DNA of 11,416 nucleotides. It comes from Candidatus Bathyarchaeota archaeon. GTDB lineage: Archaea; Thermoproteota; Bathyarchaeia; TCS64. The position numbers and the translations under genes are program-made. Under the pieces are notes generated by a model. The model had not been told where the DNA came from. It saw only the letters and a program-made list of their open reading frames with translations, and searched no databases. Of this stretch, positions 1 through 6,877 are shown piece after piece; the first letter of the stretch is position 1, and the number at the start of each line of letters is the position of its first letter. The stretch is taken from the NCBI GenBank assembly GCA_014730055.1, contig WJIV01000130.1, positions 1 through 11,416 on the forward strand, read 5' to 3'.

Positions 1-2
1 CC

Positions 3-179
3 TATACATTAATGGTAATGCTACTCGGTATCCTTCTGGAAAAGTACATTATATCAGGGTATAAAACACCTGAAAAAGAAAAATGTAGAATAATCACATG
101 GTTCTTCCTATTTGTGATTGTGTTATTATATCTTGTCCAATCAAGTTACTATAGTACAACTGTTGATCCACTTTTCTAG
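3..179 (+). CDS. C-terminal end of an unidentified membrane protein (5' end outside window)
   Basis: An open frame enters from the left edge and runs 58 codons to a TAG stop. It has two hydrophobic stretches, one at the edge (around MVMLLGILLEKYIISG) and a second (WFFLFVIVLLYLVQ), separated by a short charged loop with KTPEKEKCR. It ends in a short polar tail, STTVDPLF. This is the pattern of the last two helices of a multi-pass membrane protein. Nothing in it identifies a family. The gene converges on the regulator at 289-1086, with about 110 bases between them. The frame is short and could be chance, but two clean helices split by a basic loop make a real gene end likely. Confidence 0.55.
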   Translation, partial: YTLMVMLLGILLEKYIISGYKTPEKEKCRIITWFFLFVIVLLYLVQSSYYSTTVDPLF

Positions 180-288
180 AAATCCCTGAATCAAATGGAA
201 TTTTACCAAATCATCATGTTCCACTGTACCATTCTTAGTCTTTTATCTTCCTTAGTGATTAGGCGAAAGTTACCTCAGATGATGATTT

Positions 289-1086
289 CTATGCTATCCA
301 CATCTGGTAGATTGTTCCTGTTAATCTGAACTGTATCGTCATACCTCCTCCTGCATCAAAGACGCCGACAGTGTTTATCTCCACCATGATATCGTTGGGG
401 TTGATGTCGAACCGGGTGAACTGAAGGTACTGGAAATCACCTTCAGCCTCAGCCTTCTCCTCGATCTCTTCGGGGCTCATCAGGGTTATCCTGTAGCCTC
501 CAATCCTGATGGGAACATCTATGCCCTCTATTAACCAGGTTGAGAGTACTATGTCCCTGTTGTCATGGGTGAGCAAATTATGGTCAGGGATCTGTTCATC
601 GACAAGAGACATCTTCAAGGTCTCATAGACAATACTTGATTCAAGCCTACTCCTCTCCCTCTCATGGTCCTGCTTCACCGCTTCATATTTTGTCTCAAGG
701 ACATTGTAACTGTTACCCAGGTCAATGTACATGAAGCCAAGTACCCCAACGAGGATAATGAATAATACAGTTATTACCTTTACATGGTTTGGAATCCCCA
801 CAAAGGGTGCTTCATTTTGCTTCTTTACGGGTTCCTCTACTCTCCTCGTAAGAAATAATGTGGCTGTTCCGAACTCTGACAGCCGGTATCTTTCGTCTGA
901 ACCCTTGGTTATGAGCTCGTTAAGATTGTTAAGATGGTAGTTCAGCAGCCCATTGTCGATCCCTAGCTCGTCCAGTAGGTCGGTGAAGGTCGCCGGGTTG
1001 GATTCTAGTTGTCTGAGTATTCTTCTTCTTATGGGGTGCTTTAAGGCGTGGAATATGGTGTTATATGTATCTTCCTCTGAACCCAT
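289..1086 (-). CDS. Membrane-anchored winged-helix (ArsR-like) regulator with extracytoplasmic domain
   Basis: This 265-residue protein has a DNA-binding winged helix at about residues 8-80: a helix with the typical HPIRRRILRQL start, a recognition-helix region LLNYHLNNL, and a wing with DERYRLSEFG, as in ArsR/HTH_20-type archaeal regulators. One transmembrane helix follows (about 102-121), then a charged coiled-coil stretch (about 122-150), then a C-terminal domain (about 153-265) that should lie outside the cell. The arrangement suggests a one-component sensor that binds DNA at the membrane and responds to an external signal; the signal is unknown. The outer domain resembles the anchored protein at 5777-6316. 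The ATG start is supported by a TATA-like ATTTAAAA about 30 bp upstream, which fits a leaderless transcript. Family level is fairly secure; targets and ligand are not visible. Confidence 0.88.
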   Translation of the reverse strand: MGSEEDTYNTIFHALKHPIRRRILRQLESNPATFTDLLDELGIDNGLLNYHLNNLNELITKGSDERYRLSEFGTATLFLTRRVEEPVKKQNEAPFVGIPNHVKVITVLFIILVGVLGFMYIDLGNSYNVLETKYEAVKQDHERERSRLESSIVYETLKMSLVDEQIPDHNLLTHDNRDIVLSTWLIEGIDVPIRIGGYRITLMSPEEIEEKAEAEGDFQYLQFTRFDINPNDIMVEINTVGVFDAGGGMTIQFRLTGTIYQMWIA

Positions 1087-1115
1087 TTATCTCTCAGTGA
1101 TGAAACGTGTTCTAA

Positions 1116-1123
1116 TTTTAAAT
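1116..1123 (-). promoter_or_regulatory. TATA box of the winged-helix regulator gene
   Basis: Read on the minus strand this is ATTTAAAA, 30-37 bp upstream of the ATG at 1086. That spacing places the transcription start within a few bases of the start codon. No Shine-Dalgarno sequence is obvious. Confidence 0.55.
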
Positions 1124-1240
1124 CGTTTTTCGAGAAGAAATCTTCACTACATCTAATAGAATAAAGCTTGGTGAGGAAAAGAAAACTTGACTAACTTTTT
1201 TCTGGTGTTCTAATCCGTGGTATTATAAGAGGAAGCATAT

Positions 1241-1250
1241 TATATTTAAT
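1241..1250 (+). promoter_or_regulatory. Possible TATA box for the small gene at 1321
   Basis: The sequence TATATTTAAT lies about 70-80 bp upstream of the ATG at 1321. It would give a leader of about 45-50 bases, longer than for the other genes here, so the assignment is uncertain. Confidence 0.35.
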
Positions 1251-1320
1251 TTTACTGGCGTCTAAAGGATTATGGTTTTCAGAAGATTGGAGAACTCTTT
1301 GATTCCAGTTTCTATTTTAC

Positions 1321-1518
1321 ATGGGAAGTTTCATAATGAGGTTGTATAATCAATTACTACTTGGATCCCTAATTTTTGTTTCCATAGTACTTGTTGTTTT
1401 AACAATTAGAACCCTTACAGGGAAAACCGGGAATTCTAGTCACGAAGAAATATCAGGTAATGAACCCGGATTAGAGGAGGTTGAGGAAGACCTGGGTGAA
1501 GACATTGAAGGCGAATAG
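1321..1518 (+). CDS. Small single-pass membrane protein with acidic tail
   Basis: A 65-residue frame with a short N-terminus, one strong transmembrane helix (about residues 12-31, LLLGSLIFVSIVLVVLTIRT), a polar linker and a very acidic C-terminus (VEEDLGEDIEGE). This is the make-up of many real small archaeal membrane proteins, but no family is recognised. A second in-frame ATG at 1336 (M6) could be the true start, since it leaves the helix intact. The gene sits alone between two minus-strand genes. The acidic tail could be a protein-contact region; that is speculation. The main doubt is its short length. Confidence 0.5.
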   Translation: MGSFIMRLYNQLLLGSLIFVSIVLVVLTIRTLTGKTGNSSHEEISGNEPGLEEVEEDLGEDIEGE

Positions 1519-1572
1519 AATACTGGTATGTATCTACAGGTTAAGTAATTTCACAAGCTCTTCAAGGTCTTT

Positions 1573-2096
1573 TTAAACCTCAAGTCCCCTACCTGTGGTC
1601 TCATAGACTTTGCTCTTTACTCCTTGAACCTCTCTCACTCTTCTCTTAGCCGAGAGGTCATTGATCTTCTCCTTTAGACCGGTATATGAAAAGTCACAGG
1701 TATACTTGTTTCTCGTAAAATTATGGAGTATAAATTTGTATATGGTACATCCTTGGTGATCTGTTAGAACAGAAGACGTAGAAATCTAATCCATTCCTGT
1801 GAACCGTTTTTACTCCAACTTCGGAAGCATAATTAATGAGATCCTCTATCGAATCAACCTCTATTCTTTCCTTGTATCCCGTTGATTTCCATGGGATCTC
1901 GTCTACCCACTTATGGGGGGGCTCTTGGTAACACAGTGACGTTTAACCCAGAATCATGAATAGTTTTCTCGGTAAGTAAAATACTATTATTCAAGTTTGC
2001 TTGATTGATGTTGTAAACGATAAACAAGATTACTGCAAACAGAATCGTGGAAATTATTTTTATCTCTGATTGCTTATGTTTAGAAGATTTTTCCAT
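1573..2096 (-). pseudogene. Broken gene for a membrane-anchored protein of unknown function (two frameshifts)
   Basis: The minus strand reads from an ATG at 2096 (a TTG lies directly before it) through a signal-anchor helix (about residues 12-30, ISTILFAVILFIVYNI) to a run of seven G (plus strand 1915-1921), after which the frame hits a stop. Dropping one base of that run opens a new frame of about 58 codons, including IEVDSIEDLINYASEVGVKT and GLDFYVF. A second shift near 1741 opens the last 55 codons (including KEKINDLSAKRRVREVQG) to a TAA at 1573-1575. The three pieces join into one anchored protein of about 173 residues. Both breaks look like a single extra base. Only the first piece, up to the stop at 1911, would be made as the sequence stands. 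The SIEDL...YVF stretch faintly recalls small domains beside archaeal signal peptidases (DUF5305-like), but this is weak. Real decay and base-level error are both possible. Confidence 0.6.
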
Positions 2097-2119
2097 CAAT
2101 TAAAATAGAAACTATTCAT

Positions 2120-2127
2120 CTATATGT
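2120..2127 (-). promoter_or_regulatory. Possible TATA box of the broken gene at 1573-2096
   Basis: On the minus strand this reads ACATATAG, 24-31 bp upstream of the ATG at 2096. The spacing fits a leaderless start, but the match is modest. Confidence 0.3.
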
Positions 2128-2258
2128 CTTTCTAAAACCAGAGTTACAATTCAAATAATAACTCATGTAAGAGATATATTGGATTTCCCGTGAATAAAAC
2201 TTGTACCTAGGTCATTGAAATGATCAAGCTACGCTTGTAAAGAACATTTTACAAAAAG

Positions 2259-2267
2259 AAATAAAAC
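2259..2267 (+). promoter_or_regulatory. Probable TATA box of the propeller gene
   Basis: AAATAAAAC lies 32-40 bp upstream of the ATG at 2299, preceded by an A-rich stretch. The implied transcription start is within about 10 bases of the start codon. Confidence 0.4.
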
Positions 2268-2298
2268 TAAAACAGTGGTTACCTTTATCTAGACAAGT

Positions 2299-3416
2299 AT
2301 GCCTTCCGTAAACAATGCGAGAAACATCCTACTCGCCATAATTATCATAACATCCACAACTGGACTATACTATATAACTCAAACAAATGAAAACCAGGTA
2401 ACAATAAAAAGAATAAACACGGTAATTCTAAACTCTTTCACTGTCGCAGAAGATGTATGTGTTCATGATAACATGATATATGTGGCCGGCTGGGAGTATA
2501 ATAACGAGTCTCAGCCAGTGAGCCACACCCGTCTAACCAAGCTAACATATGATGGCGAGGTCATCTGGGAGACAACCTGGGATAGCCCCGGTGATACCAG
2601 AGCTAGAAAAATCAGCTGCAATAGAGACGGCTTATACATTGTAGGGGAAGCAGTAGATGAGTCTAGTCAATCTTACAGATGTTTAGCCAAGTATAATTTT
2701 AATGGGGTTCGTGAATGGGCCATCAATGCTTCCAGCATCGGCGATGTTTATGCGACCGAGAAAAATGTTTATCTAAAAAAGGATGGTTCTCTGGTCAAAC
2801 TCGATAGCAGAGGACAGGTTAACTGGGAAAGCTCTGTATCCGGAGGTAAAATCTTCATCAAGGGAAACGTAGTTTATGTCGCTGGCTCAACTAAGGTGAC
2901 GCCACTGGAGGTAGTGACTCGATAGTATCAGCGTTTGATACTGAGGGTAACCAGTTATGGAGCACTAGAAGGGCCTCCACCAGAGGGGATCAGGTTTACG
3001 ATATTTGCGCCACAGATGAGGGAGTATACATTGTTGGCTCAGGTACAAAGGGGTGGAGTTTCTTCTATATGACCAAGTTCAGCTGCACTGGGGAGCAGTT
3101 GTGGGATAATGAACTTGATAGAAGCGTGAATGGTTCATTTGTTGGGTTAATGTCCTATGATGGAGACATTTACGGAGTAGGTGCGTTTAATGACTCTCCT
3201 CGTTATTTTGATGCTTTGACATGCATCATAGACCTTGATGGGTCCATCCTGGCAAGTGATGTTTATGATTGGTGTGGTAATGAGGATTATGCGTATAGTG
3301 TATGTTCTGATGGAGAAAGAGTCTTTACAGTAGGGACTACAGTAGGCTGCCCCCCTGAAGTAAGCCCTCCGTTCCGAAGAGGTTTTCTCCTGATTTATGA
3401 AAAAGAGAATGACTGA
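2299..3416 (+). pseudogene. Membrane-anchored seven-blade beta-propeller protein (PQQ/SBBP-like repeats), split by one frameshift
   Basis: The first frame (2299-2925) opens with a signal anchor (about residues 9-27, ILLAIIIITSTTGLYYIT), then repeats of about 40-50 residues of the form [D/K]-x-hydrophobic...YVAG...KLxxDGEVIW. It stops at 2923-2925. The frame to 3416 continues the same repeats from 2895 (GDATGGSDSIVSAFD, then EGNQLW, GEQLW). Counting VYVAG-like strands gives seven blades: MIYVAG, LYIVGE, VYL, VVYVAG, VYIVGS, IYGVGA and VFTVGT. The joined product would be about 372 residues, a complete propeller outside the cell held by one helix. The break fits loss of one G at AAGGTGAC (about 2893-2896). 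Such propellers are binding or scaffold domains, and no catalytic residues can be assigned. Both halves are well kept, so an assembly error or a very recent mutation is likely. The gene ends 30 bases from the convergent permease gene. Confidence 0.75.
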
Positions 3417-3446
3417 AAATACATCAAATATGGAACCACGGCTATC

Positions 3447-4709
3447 CTAGACTGGCTTAAATTTACAAAAACCAATGAGCTTCATTCTAACCGTAGTTGT
3501 CCAATAGTTCCCATTTCTAACATAATAAAACACGTAATCATCTCCGGAACCATAAGGCTCAACATATACCTTTGAGACATTATAGAGAGAAAGAGTACTC
3601 TTAAACACAGTAAGATTACCAAGATGGAATCTGGTCACCCCTCTTTCCCGTTCCCTTACCTCAAGATCATAACCAGCAAACTCTGAGAACAGCTCCTGCC
3701 GAGCCCTCTTCCTGTTAACCCTACAGGTATTAAAAACCAAACCAAAGAAACATATAAAGAAAATAATACCCCCCAGAAGACGCCTTCTGTTCACCCTCCC
3801 CCAAATGTGAAAACGCTTCCAGTACTCCTCCTGGATATCTTGACCGAACAAACCATTAGGAAAAAACCAGAAAACAAGGACAATAGTTAGTAAAGATACT
3901 AGAAGCCGGTACTCACCAACCCAGACACCGATAAAACTCTGACCCCAAGTCACCAACAATATCTCTGCTAAACCCAATAATAAGCCACCAATGAAAGCTC
4001 CGCCAATGCTGTCAAAACCACCTAAAGAAGCAGCGGCAAAGACGGACATAAGAACCCATGAACCGCTAACCGGGGTAAGGTGAAACCACATAGTCATTAC
4101 CGCACCGGCTAAACCCGCAAACCCTCCAGAAATAAACCATACAATAAACCGGACTCGCCTGGGGTCAATACCCTGGAGCTGAGCGAGGTCAATGCTACTC
4201 CAGACCGCTCTAATAGAGCATCCAAGTCTGGTGTGCCCGAGTAACTGTCTTAGAAGCATAAATGAGGATACTGCACAAACGGTGGATACTGGAAAAACCC
4301 CGTTAACTTCGCCTATATGAAAATCATATGTTTTTAGCATAATGTTACTGTGTGGAACTCTGAGATACCCATGGTATACCTGTATCAGACCTTCTATGAG
4401 TATCATCAACCCTATAGTTGCTAAAGTTATTTCAACGAGAGACCTTCCCTTCTCCAACAGTGGCTCCAATACGAGTACACCGATGGTTAACATTAGTAAG
4501 GCTCCTGCTATGAATGAGACAGGGAAACCAATGTAAACAGGTAAGTCAGCTATTTCCTTACATGTATATGATGCATAGGCTCCCGTTATCATTATTGTCC
4601 CAAGTGCAAAGTTTGGCACTCTGGTCGACATGTAAATCAAGGAGAAAGCTTCGGTCAACAAAATGAGTGCAGACGCATATACGAACGCAGCCATCACTAG
4701 TTGATTCAT
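3447..4709 (-). CDS. LivH-type ABC transporter permease with extra C-terminal membrane segment and soluble domain
   Basis: Residues 1-290 form a permease of the branched-chain amino acid/amide (HAAT) ABC family. The marks are multiple helices from residue 3, the cytoplasmic loop HTRLGCSIRAVW...LQGIDPRRVRF that normally contacts the ATPase, the FISGGFAGLAGAV helix, and the glycine-rich GGFDSIGGAFIGGLLLGLAE segment. The fold normally ends at FFPNGLFG, near residue 289. Here about 131 residues follow: a basic linker, one more helix (about 311-329, GGIIFFICFFGLVF), then a soluble region (about 335-420) of no recognised family. Usual LivH length is about 290-300, so this is a fusion or a lineage-specific extension. 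ATG at 4709 is supported by a TATA box at 4736-4743. It is divergent from the related permease at 4893. Substrate unknown; no ATPase lies in the window. Confidence 0.87.
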   Translation of the reverse strand: MNQLVMAAFVYASALILLTEAFSLIYMSTRVPNFALGTIMITGAYASYTCKEIADLPVYIGFPVSFIAGALLMLTIGVLVLEPLLEKGRSLVEITLATIGLMILIEGLIQVYHGYLRVPHSNIMLKTYDFHIGEVNGVFPVSTVCAVSSFMLLRQLLGHTRLGCSIRAVWSSIDLAQLQGIDPRRVRFIVWFISGGFAGLAGAVMTMWFHLTPVSGSWVLMSVFAAASLGGFDSIGGAFIGGLLLGLAEILLVTWGQSFIGVWVGEYRLLVSLLTIVLVFWFFPNGLFGQDIQEEYWKRFHIWGRVNRRRLLGGIIFFICFFGLVFNTCRVNRKRARQELFSEFAGYDLEVRERERGVTRFHLGNLTVFKSTLSLYNVSKVYVEPYGSGDDYVFYYVRNGNYWTTTVRMKLIGFCKFKPV

Positions 4710-4735
4710 ATACAGATCAAAGTAATAATGTCAAC

Positions 4736-4743
4736 CATTTAAG
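4736..4743 (-). promoter_or_regulatory. TATA box of the minus-strand permease gene
   Basis: Minus-strand CTTAAATG, 27-34 bp upstream of the ATG at 4709, consistent with a leaderless mRNA. It shares the divergent intergenic region (4710-4892) with the promoter of the other permease gene. Confidence 0.45.
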
Positions 4744-4857
4744 GTTAACCACGTAAATTACCAAGATGCCTATTGGATTTACGCACAGACAGATAAAATA
4801 GTAATAAACTTTCTAGACGTCAATTATAATCTAGTATTTTAAAAACTATTCACAATA

Positions 4858-4865
4858 CTTAAAAT
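4858..4865 (+). promoter_or_regulatory. TATA box of the plus-strand permease gene
   Basis: CTTAAAAT, 28-35 bp upstream of the ATG at 4893. A second AT-rich candidate (TATTTTAAAA, about 4835-4844) is less well spaced. The purine stretch GAGAGA just before the ATG is at best a weak ribosome binding site. Confidence 0.5.
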
Positions 4866-4892
4866 CTATGAATTATTAAAAAAAGAGAGAAA

Positions 4893-5771
4893 ATGCAACT
4901 GCCATTTTTTCTTATATATATCATTGTATACTCTTGTGGTCTAGCACTCCTATCAGGTGCTTTCTCACTAAACCACTTATTAGACGATTTCCCAGACTTC
5001 ACACAAGCCGGGATAATAGCCACGGGCATAGTCTTCAACTATTATGTCTCAACACAGCTACATCTTTCACCGTACACGGGGACAGTCATGGCTTTCCTGA
5101 TAGGTGGATTCCAGGGAGTCATAATACATGCATTATTCAGTGTTCTAAAAATGAGAGGTCGGGATAGTGTTCAGCTGACCTTAGCCTCACTTGGAGGCAT
5201 GATTGTCTTAACTAACCTAACCAAGATCTGGCAGTGGTGGATCAGGGAACAATATGCATTATATGACTTCGTTTTTACCTTAAGGTCTCAGGATTTTACT
5301 TTTCAGGGTAACCCGGGTGTATTGTTTATCTCATTGTTTTTGTTTACTGTATCGGTTATTTTCTCTGTGATTATTCCCAGAACGGGTTACTATGTCGTGT
5401 TCAACGCACTATCCGAGGACAAAGATTTGGCGATGATACAAGGAGTTGATGTAACAAACCTCCAGAGGGTTTATCATTTTTTCACGGGAGGCATCTCGTG
5501 TCTAGTAGGTGCTCTTTTCGTTATCTTTATTCAGTCCTCCCCCGAGGGAGCTTACTTTTCACTGATAGCCGCTGTGACTGGGGCATTGTTTGGCGGGGTC
5601 TTCTCCCCCAGAGACTCGTTTATTGGTGGTTTCTTCTTTGGTGTTTTTGAGGTTGGGTTAATTATTGCTGGTCAGTGGTTGTTTGGTCCCTGGGTGGGAG
5701 AATATAGACCATTAGTACCAGTTCTGGTCTTGTCTCTGGTCCTACGTTTTAAACCCGATGGAGTAATATGA
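4893..5771 (+). CDS. LivH-type ABC transporter permease
   Basis: A 292-residue membrane protein, the usual LivH length, with about eight hydrophobic segments starting at residue 4. Family marks are the ATPase-contact loop (PRTGYYVVFNALSEDKDLAM, then QGVDV), the following helix with FFTGGISCLVGALF, and the glycine-rich FIGGFFFGVFEVG segment, ending in the short RFKPDGVI tail. It is a paralogue of the permease at 3447-4709: both carry WVGEYR before the last helix, which is not a standard family motif. The two may form the transmembrane heterodimer of one importer in place of the usual LivH/LivM pair; this is inference. It is transcribed away from its paralogue and ends 5 bases from the convergent gene at 5777. 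The extracellular binding partner could be the protein at 8127-9410. Confidence 0.87.
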   Translation: MQLPFFLIYIIVYSCGLALLSGAFSLNHLLDDFPDFTQAGIIATGIVFNYYVSTQLHLSPYTGTVMAFLIGGFQGVIIHALFSVLKMRGRDSVQLTLASLGGMIVLTNLTKIWQWWIREQYALYDFVFTLRSQDFTFQGNPGVLFISLFLFTVSVIFSVIIPRTGYYVVFNALSEDKDLAMIQGVDVTNLQRVYHFFTGGISCLVGALFVIFIQSSPEGAYFSLIAAVTGALFGGVFSPRDSFIGGFFFGVFEVGLIIAGQWLFGPWVGEYRPLVPVLVLSLVLRFKPDGVI

Positions 5772-5776
5772 ATATA

Positions 5777-6316
5777 CTATATGGTTAGGACGTTTGTACG
5801 GTCCACTATCCATTCATGTTGATTGTCTCGTGAAAAAAATACCTCTAAACCCCAATAAGCGACTCCCCATGGGTTATCACCGTAATCATACATTAAACCC
5901 ATCTCAACGTATGCAAGATTGTCTGTATTGAACTCTATCCTATTATACTGGAGCCATATTCGTTGTTTCTGTCCGTTGATGTCTACGCCATTGTATTCGT
6001 TACGGATCTGGTTCATAGAGTATACTTGTATATTCCAGTTTTTGACTGGTAGAACCCAGTACGGGTCTATTAGACGGTTTGATAGTATAACGGGTTGTTT
6101 ATTGTCCGGGTAAGGTCCATCTATTATCTCACCATCCACTAATGCTTTTTCAAGTGACTTGTTTATTATGACTACGAGTTCTTTTTCGGTATCGTTTAAT
6201 GTGGGGTATAAGCCAAAGCCGGGGGTCAATGGGTTCTTGGCATAGTTATTGAAAAGATAACCGAATAAGACGAGGGTTGGTATCAGTGTGAGGGGTATCA
6301 ATTTTCTCGTATTCAT
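5777..6316 (-). CDS. Membrane-anchored protein sharing the outer domain of the winged-helix regulator
   Basis: A 179-residue protein from the ATG at 6316; a TTG directly before it would add one residue. It has a signal anchor (about residues 5-23, KLIPLTLIPTLVLFGYLF) and then a domain of about 130 residues that should be outside the cell. That domain lines up along its length with residues 153-265 of the regulator at 289-1086: SLEKALVDGEI against TLKMSLVDEQI, VILSNRLI against IVLSTWLI, VYSMNQI against LMSPEEI, and the QYNRIEFN strand against QFTRFDIN. Identity is low but order and spacing agree. No catalytic motif is seen. It may be a decoy, partner or stand-alone version of the regulator's sensor; this is inference. 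It converges tail to tail with the permease, 5 bases apart. Confidence 0.75.
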   Translation of the reverse strand: MNTRKLIPLTLIPTLVLFGYLFNNYAKNPLTPGFGLYPTLNDTEKELVVIINKSLEKALVDGEIIDGPYPDNKQPVILSNRLIDPYWVLPVKNWNIQVYSMNQIRNEYNGVDINGQKQRIWLQYNRIEFNTDNLAYVEMGLMYDYGDNPWGVAYWGLEVFFSRDNQHEWIVDRTNVLTI

Positions 6317-6340
6317 CAATATGTAGTAATATTAATTCAA

Positions 6341-6348
6341 TAATAAAA
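6341..6348 (-). promoter_or_regulatory. TATA-like element of the anchored protein gene
   Basis: Minus-strand TTTTATTA, 25-32 bp upstream of the ATG at 6316. The 10-bp sequence AGCCCATCAA directly beside it (6351-6360) recurs at 6446-6455 in the same orientation, but that could be chance. Confidence 0.4.
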
Positions 6349-6513
6349 TGAGCCCATCAACCCAGTATGCGTCTAATGTAACCAAGCCTGTTGAATTTCC
6401 CGCAGTATAACACCACCTCATAGATATTTGAGTTTTAATTGATATAGCCCATCAAGGAACGTTGACGAGAGTAATCAGATTGTTCTAAAACATTAGCGAT
6501 GCAGCTATTTAGG

Positions 6514-6738
6514 CTAAGACTCGTTGTCTGGTTCAGTTTCCTTTTTAAGGTTAATAATGGATTTATTTTTCTCAGGCTGCATCTTTTCTAGATGGTCCCA
6601 GTGCTTCATATATTCCTTATTTGTCCTAGCTATTAACCAGAAATCAGGATCTTTTCTAATTAATCCGATGAACTGGTATACAAGAACTATGATTACTACT
6701 GCCATCCCCACGAAAAGCACTAAGTCAAAGCCGTACAT
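6514..6738 (-). CDS. Small single-pass membrane protein with charged cytoplasmic tail
   Basis: A 74-residue frame with one strong helix (about residues 5-28, LVLFVGMAVVIIVLVYQFIG) followed by a highly charged, mostly helical tail (IRKDPDFWLIARTNKEYM... then KKETEPDNES). The positive-inside rule places the tail in the cytoplasm. No family is recognised. A plus-strand frame of similar length overlaps it (6524-6745), but the minus-strand reading has the more natural composition and a start with a TATA-like element 21-28 bp upstream. It lies 139 bases downstream of the methyltransferase-like gene on the same strand, so the two could be co-transcribed, although an own promoter is also plausible. 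Confidence 0.6.
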   Translation of the reverse strand: MYGFDLVLFVGMAVVIIVLVYQFIGLIRKDPDFWLIARTNKEYMKHWDHLEKMQPEKNKSIINLKKETEPDNES

Positions 6739-6758
6739 AAGTTGACATACACATTAGA

Positions 6759-6766
6759 CTAAATAA
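6759..6766 (-). promoter_or_regulatory. Possible TATA box of the small membrane protein gene
   Basis: Minus-strand TTATTTAG, 21-28 bp upstream of the ATG at 6738. A stronger-looking TTAATTTAAAG (minus strand, about 6792-6802) lies further up and would give a leader of about 28 bases. Confidence 0.35.
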
Positions 6767-6820
6767 CAGTTATGTACCTGTCGGACCCACCTTTAAATTA
6801 ATACGAATATTTACTTTCCA

Positions 6821-6841
6821 GCATTATAATAATGCTTTTTT
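6821..6841 (+). other. Hairpin followed by six T
   Basis: GCATTA-TAA-TAATGC forms a 6-bp stem with a 3-base loop and is followed at once by TTTTTT on the plus strand. It has the shape of an intrinsic terminator, but no supported plus-strand gene lies directly upstream. It falls between two minus-strand genes, where the T run would be on the wrong side. It could stop antisense or read-through transcription, or be chance in AT-rich DNA. Confidence 0.3.
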
Positions 6842-6877
6842 CATTCTTATGCTCCAAAATTCGAAGATATTATCATA

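Noticed and set aside
725..1156. Two plus-strand frames of 67-71 codons opposite the winged-helix gene
   Set aside because: They lie inside or across the start of a well-supported minus-strand gene and show no membrane, domain or promoter signal of their own.
6351..6455. Ten-base direct repeat AGCCCATCAA at 6351 and 6446
   Set aside because: Two copies of 10 bases in one intergenic region can be chance; there is no third copy or dyad symmetry to suggest an operator.
6524..6745. Plus-strand frame of 73 codons followed by a hairpin and T run at 6821-6841
   Set aside because: It mirrors the minus-strand small membrane protein, has an unnatural composition, and no promoter was seen. The hairpin made it worth a look but is not enough.
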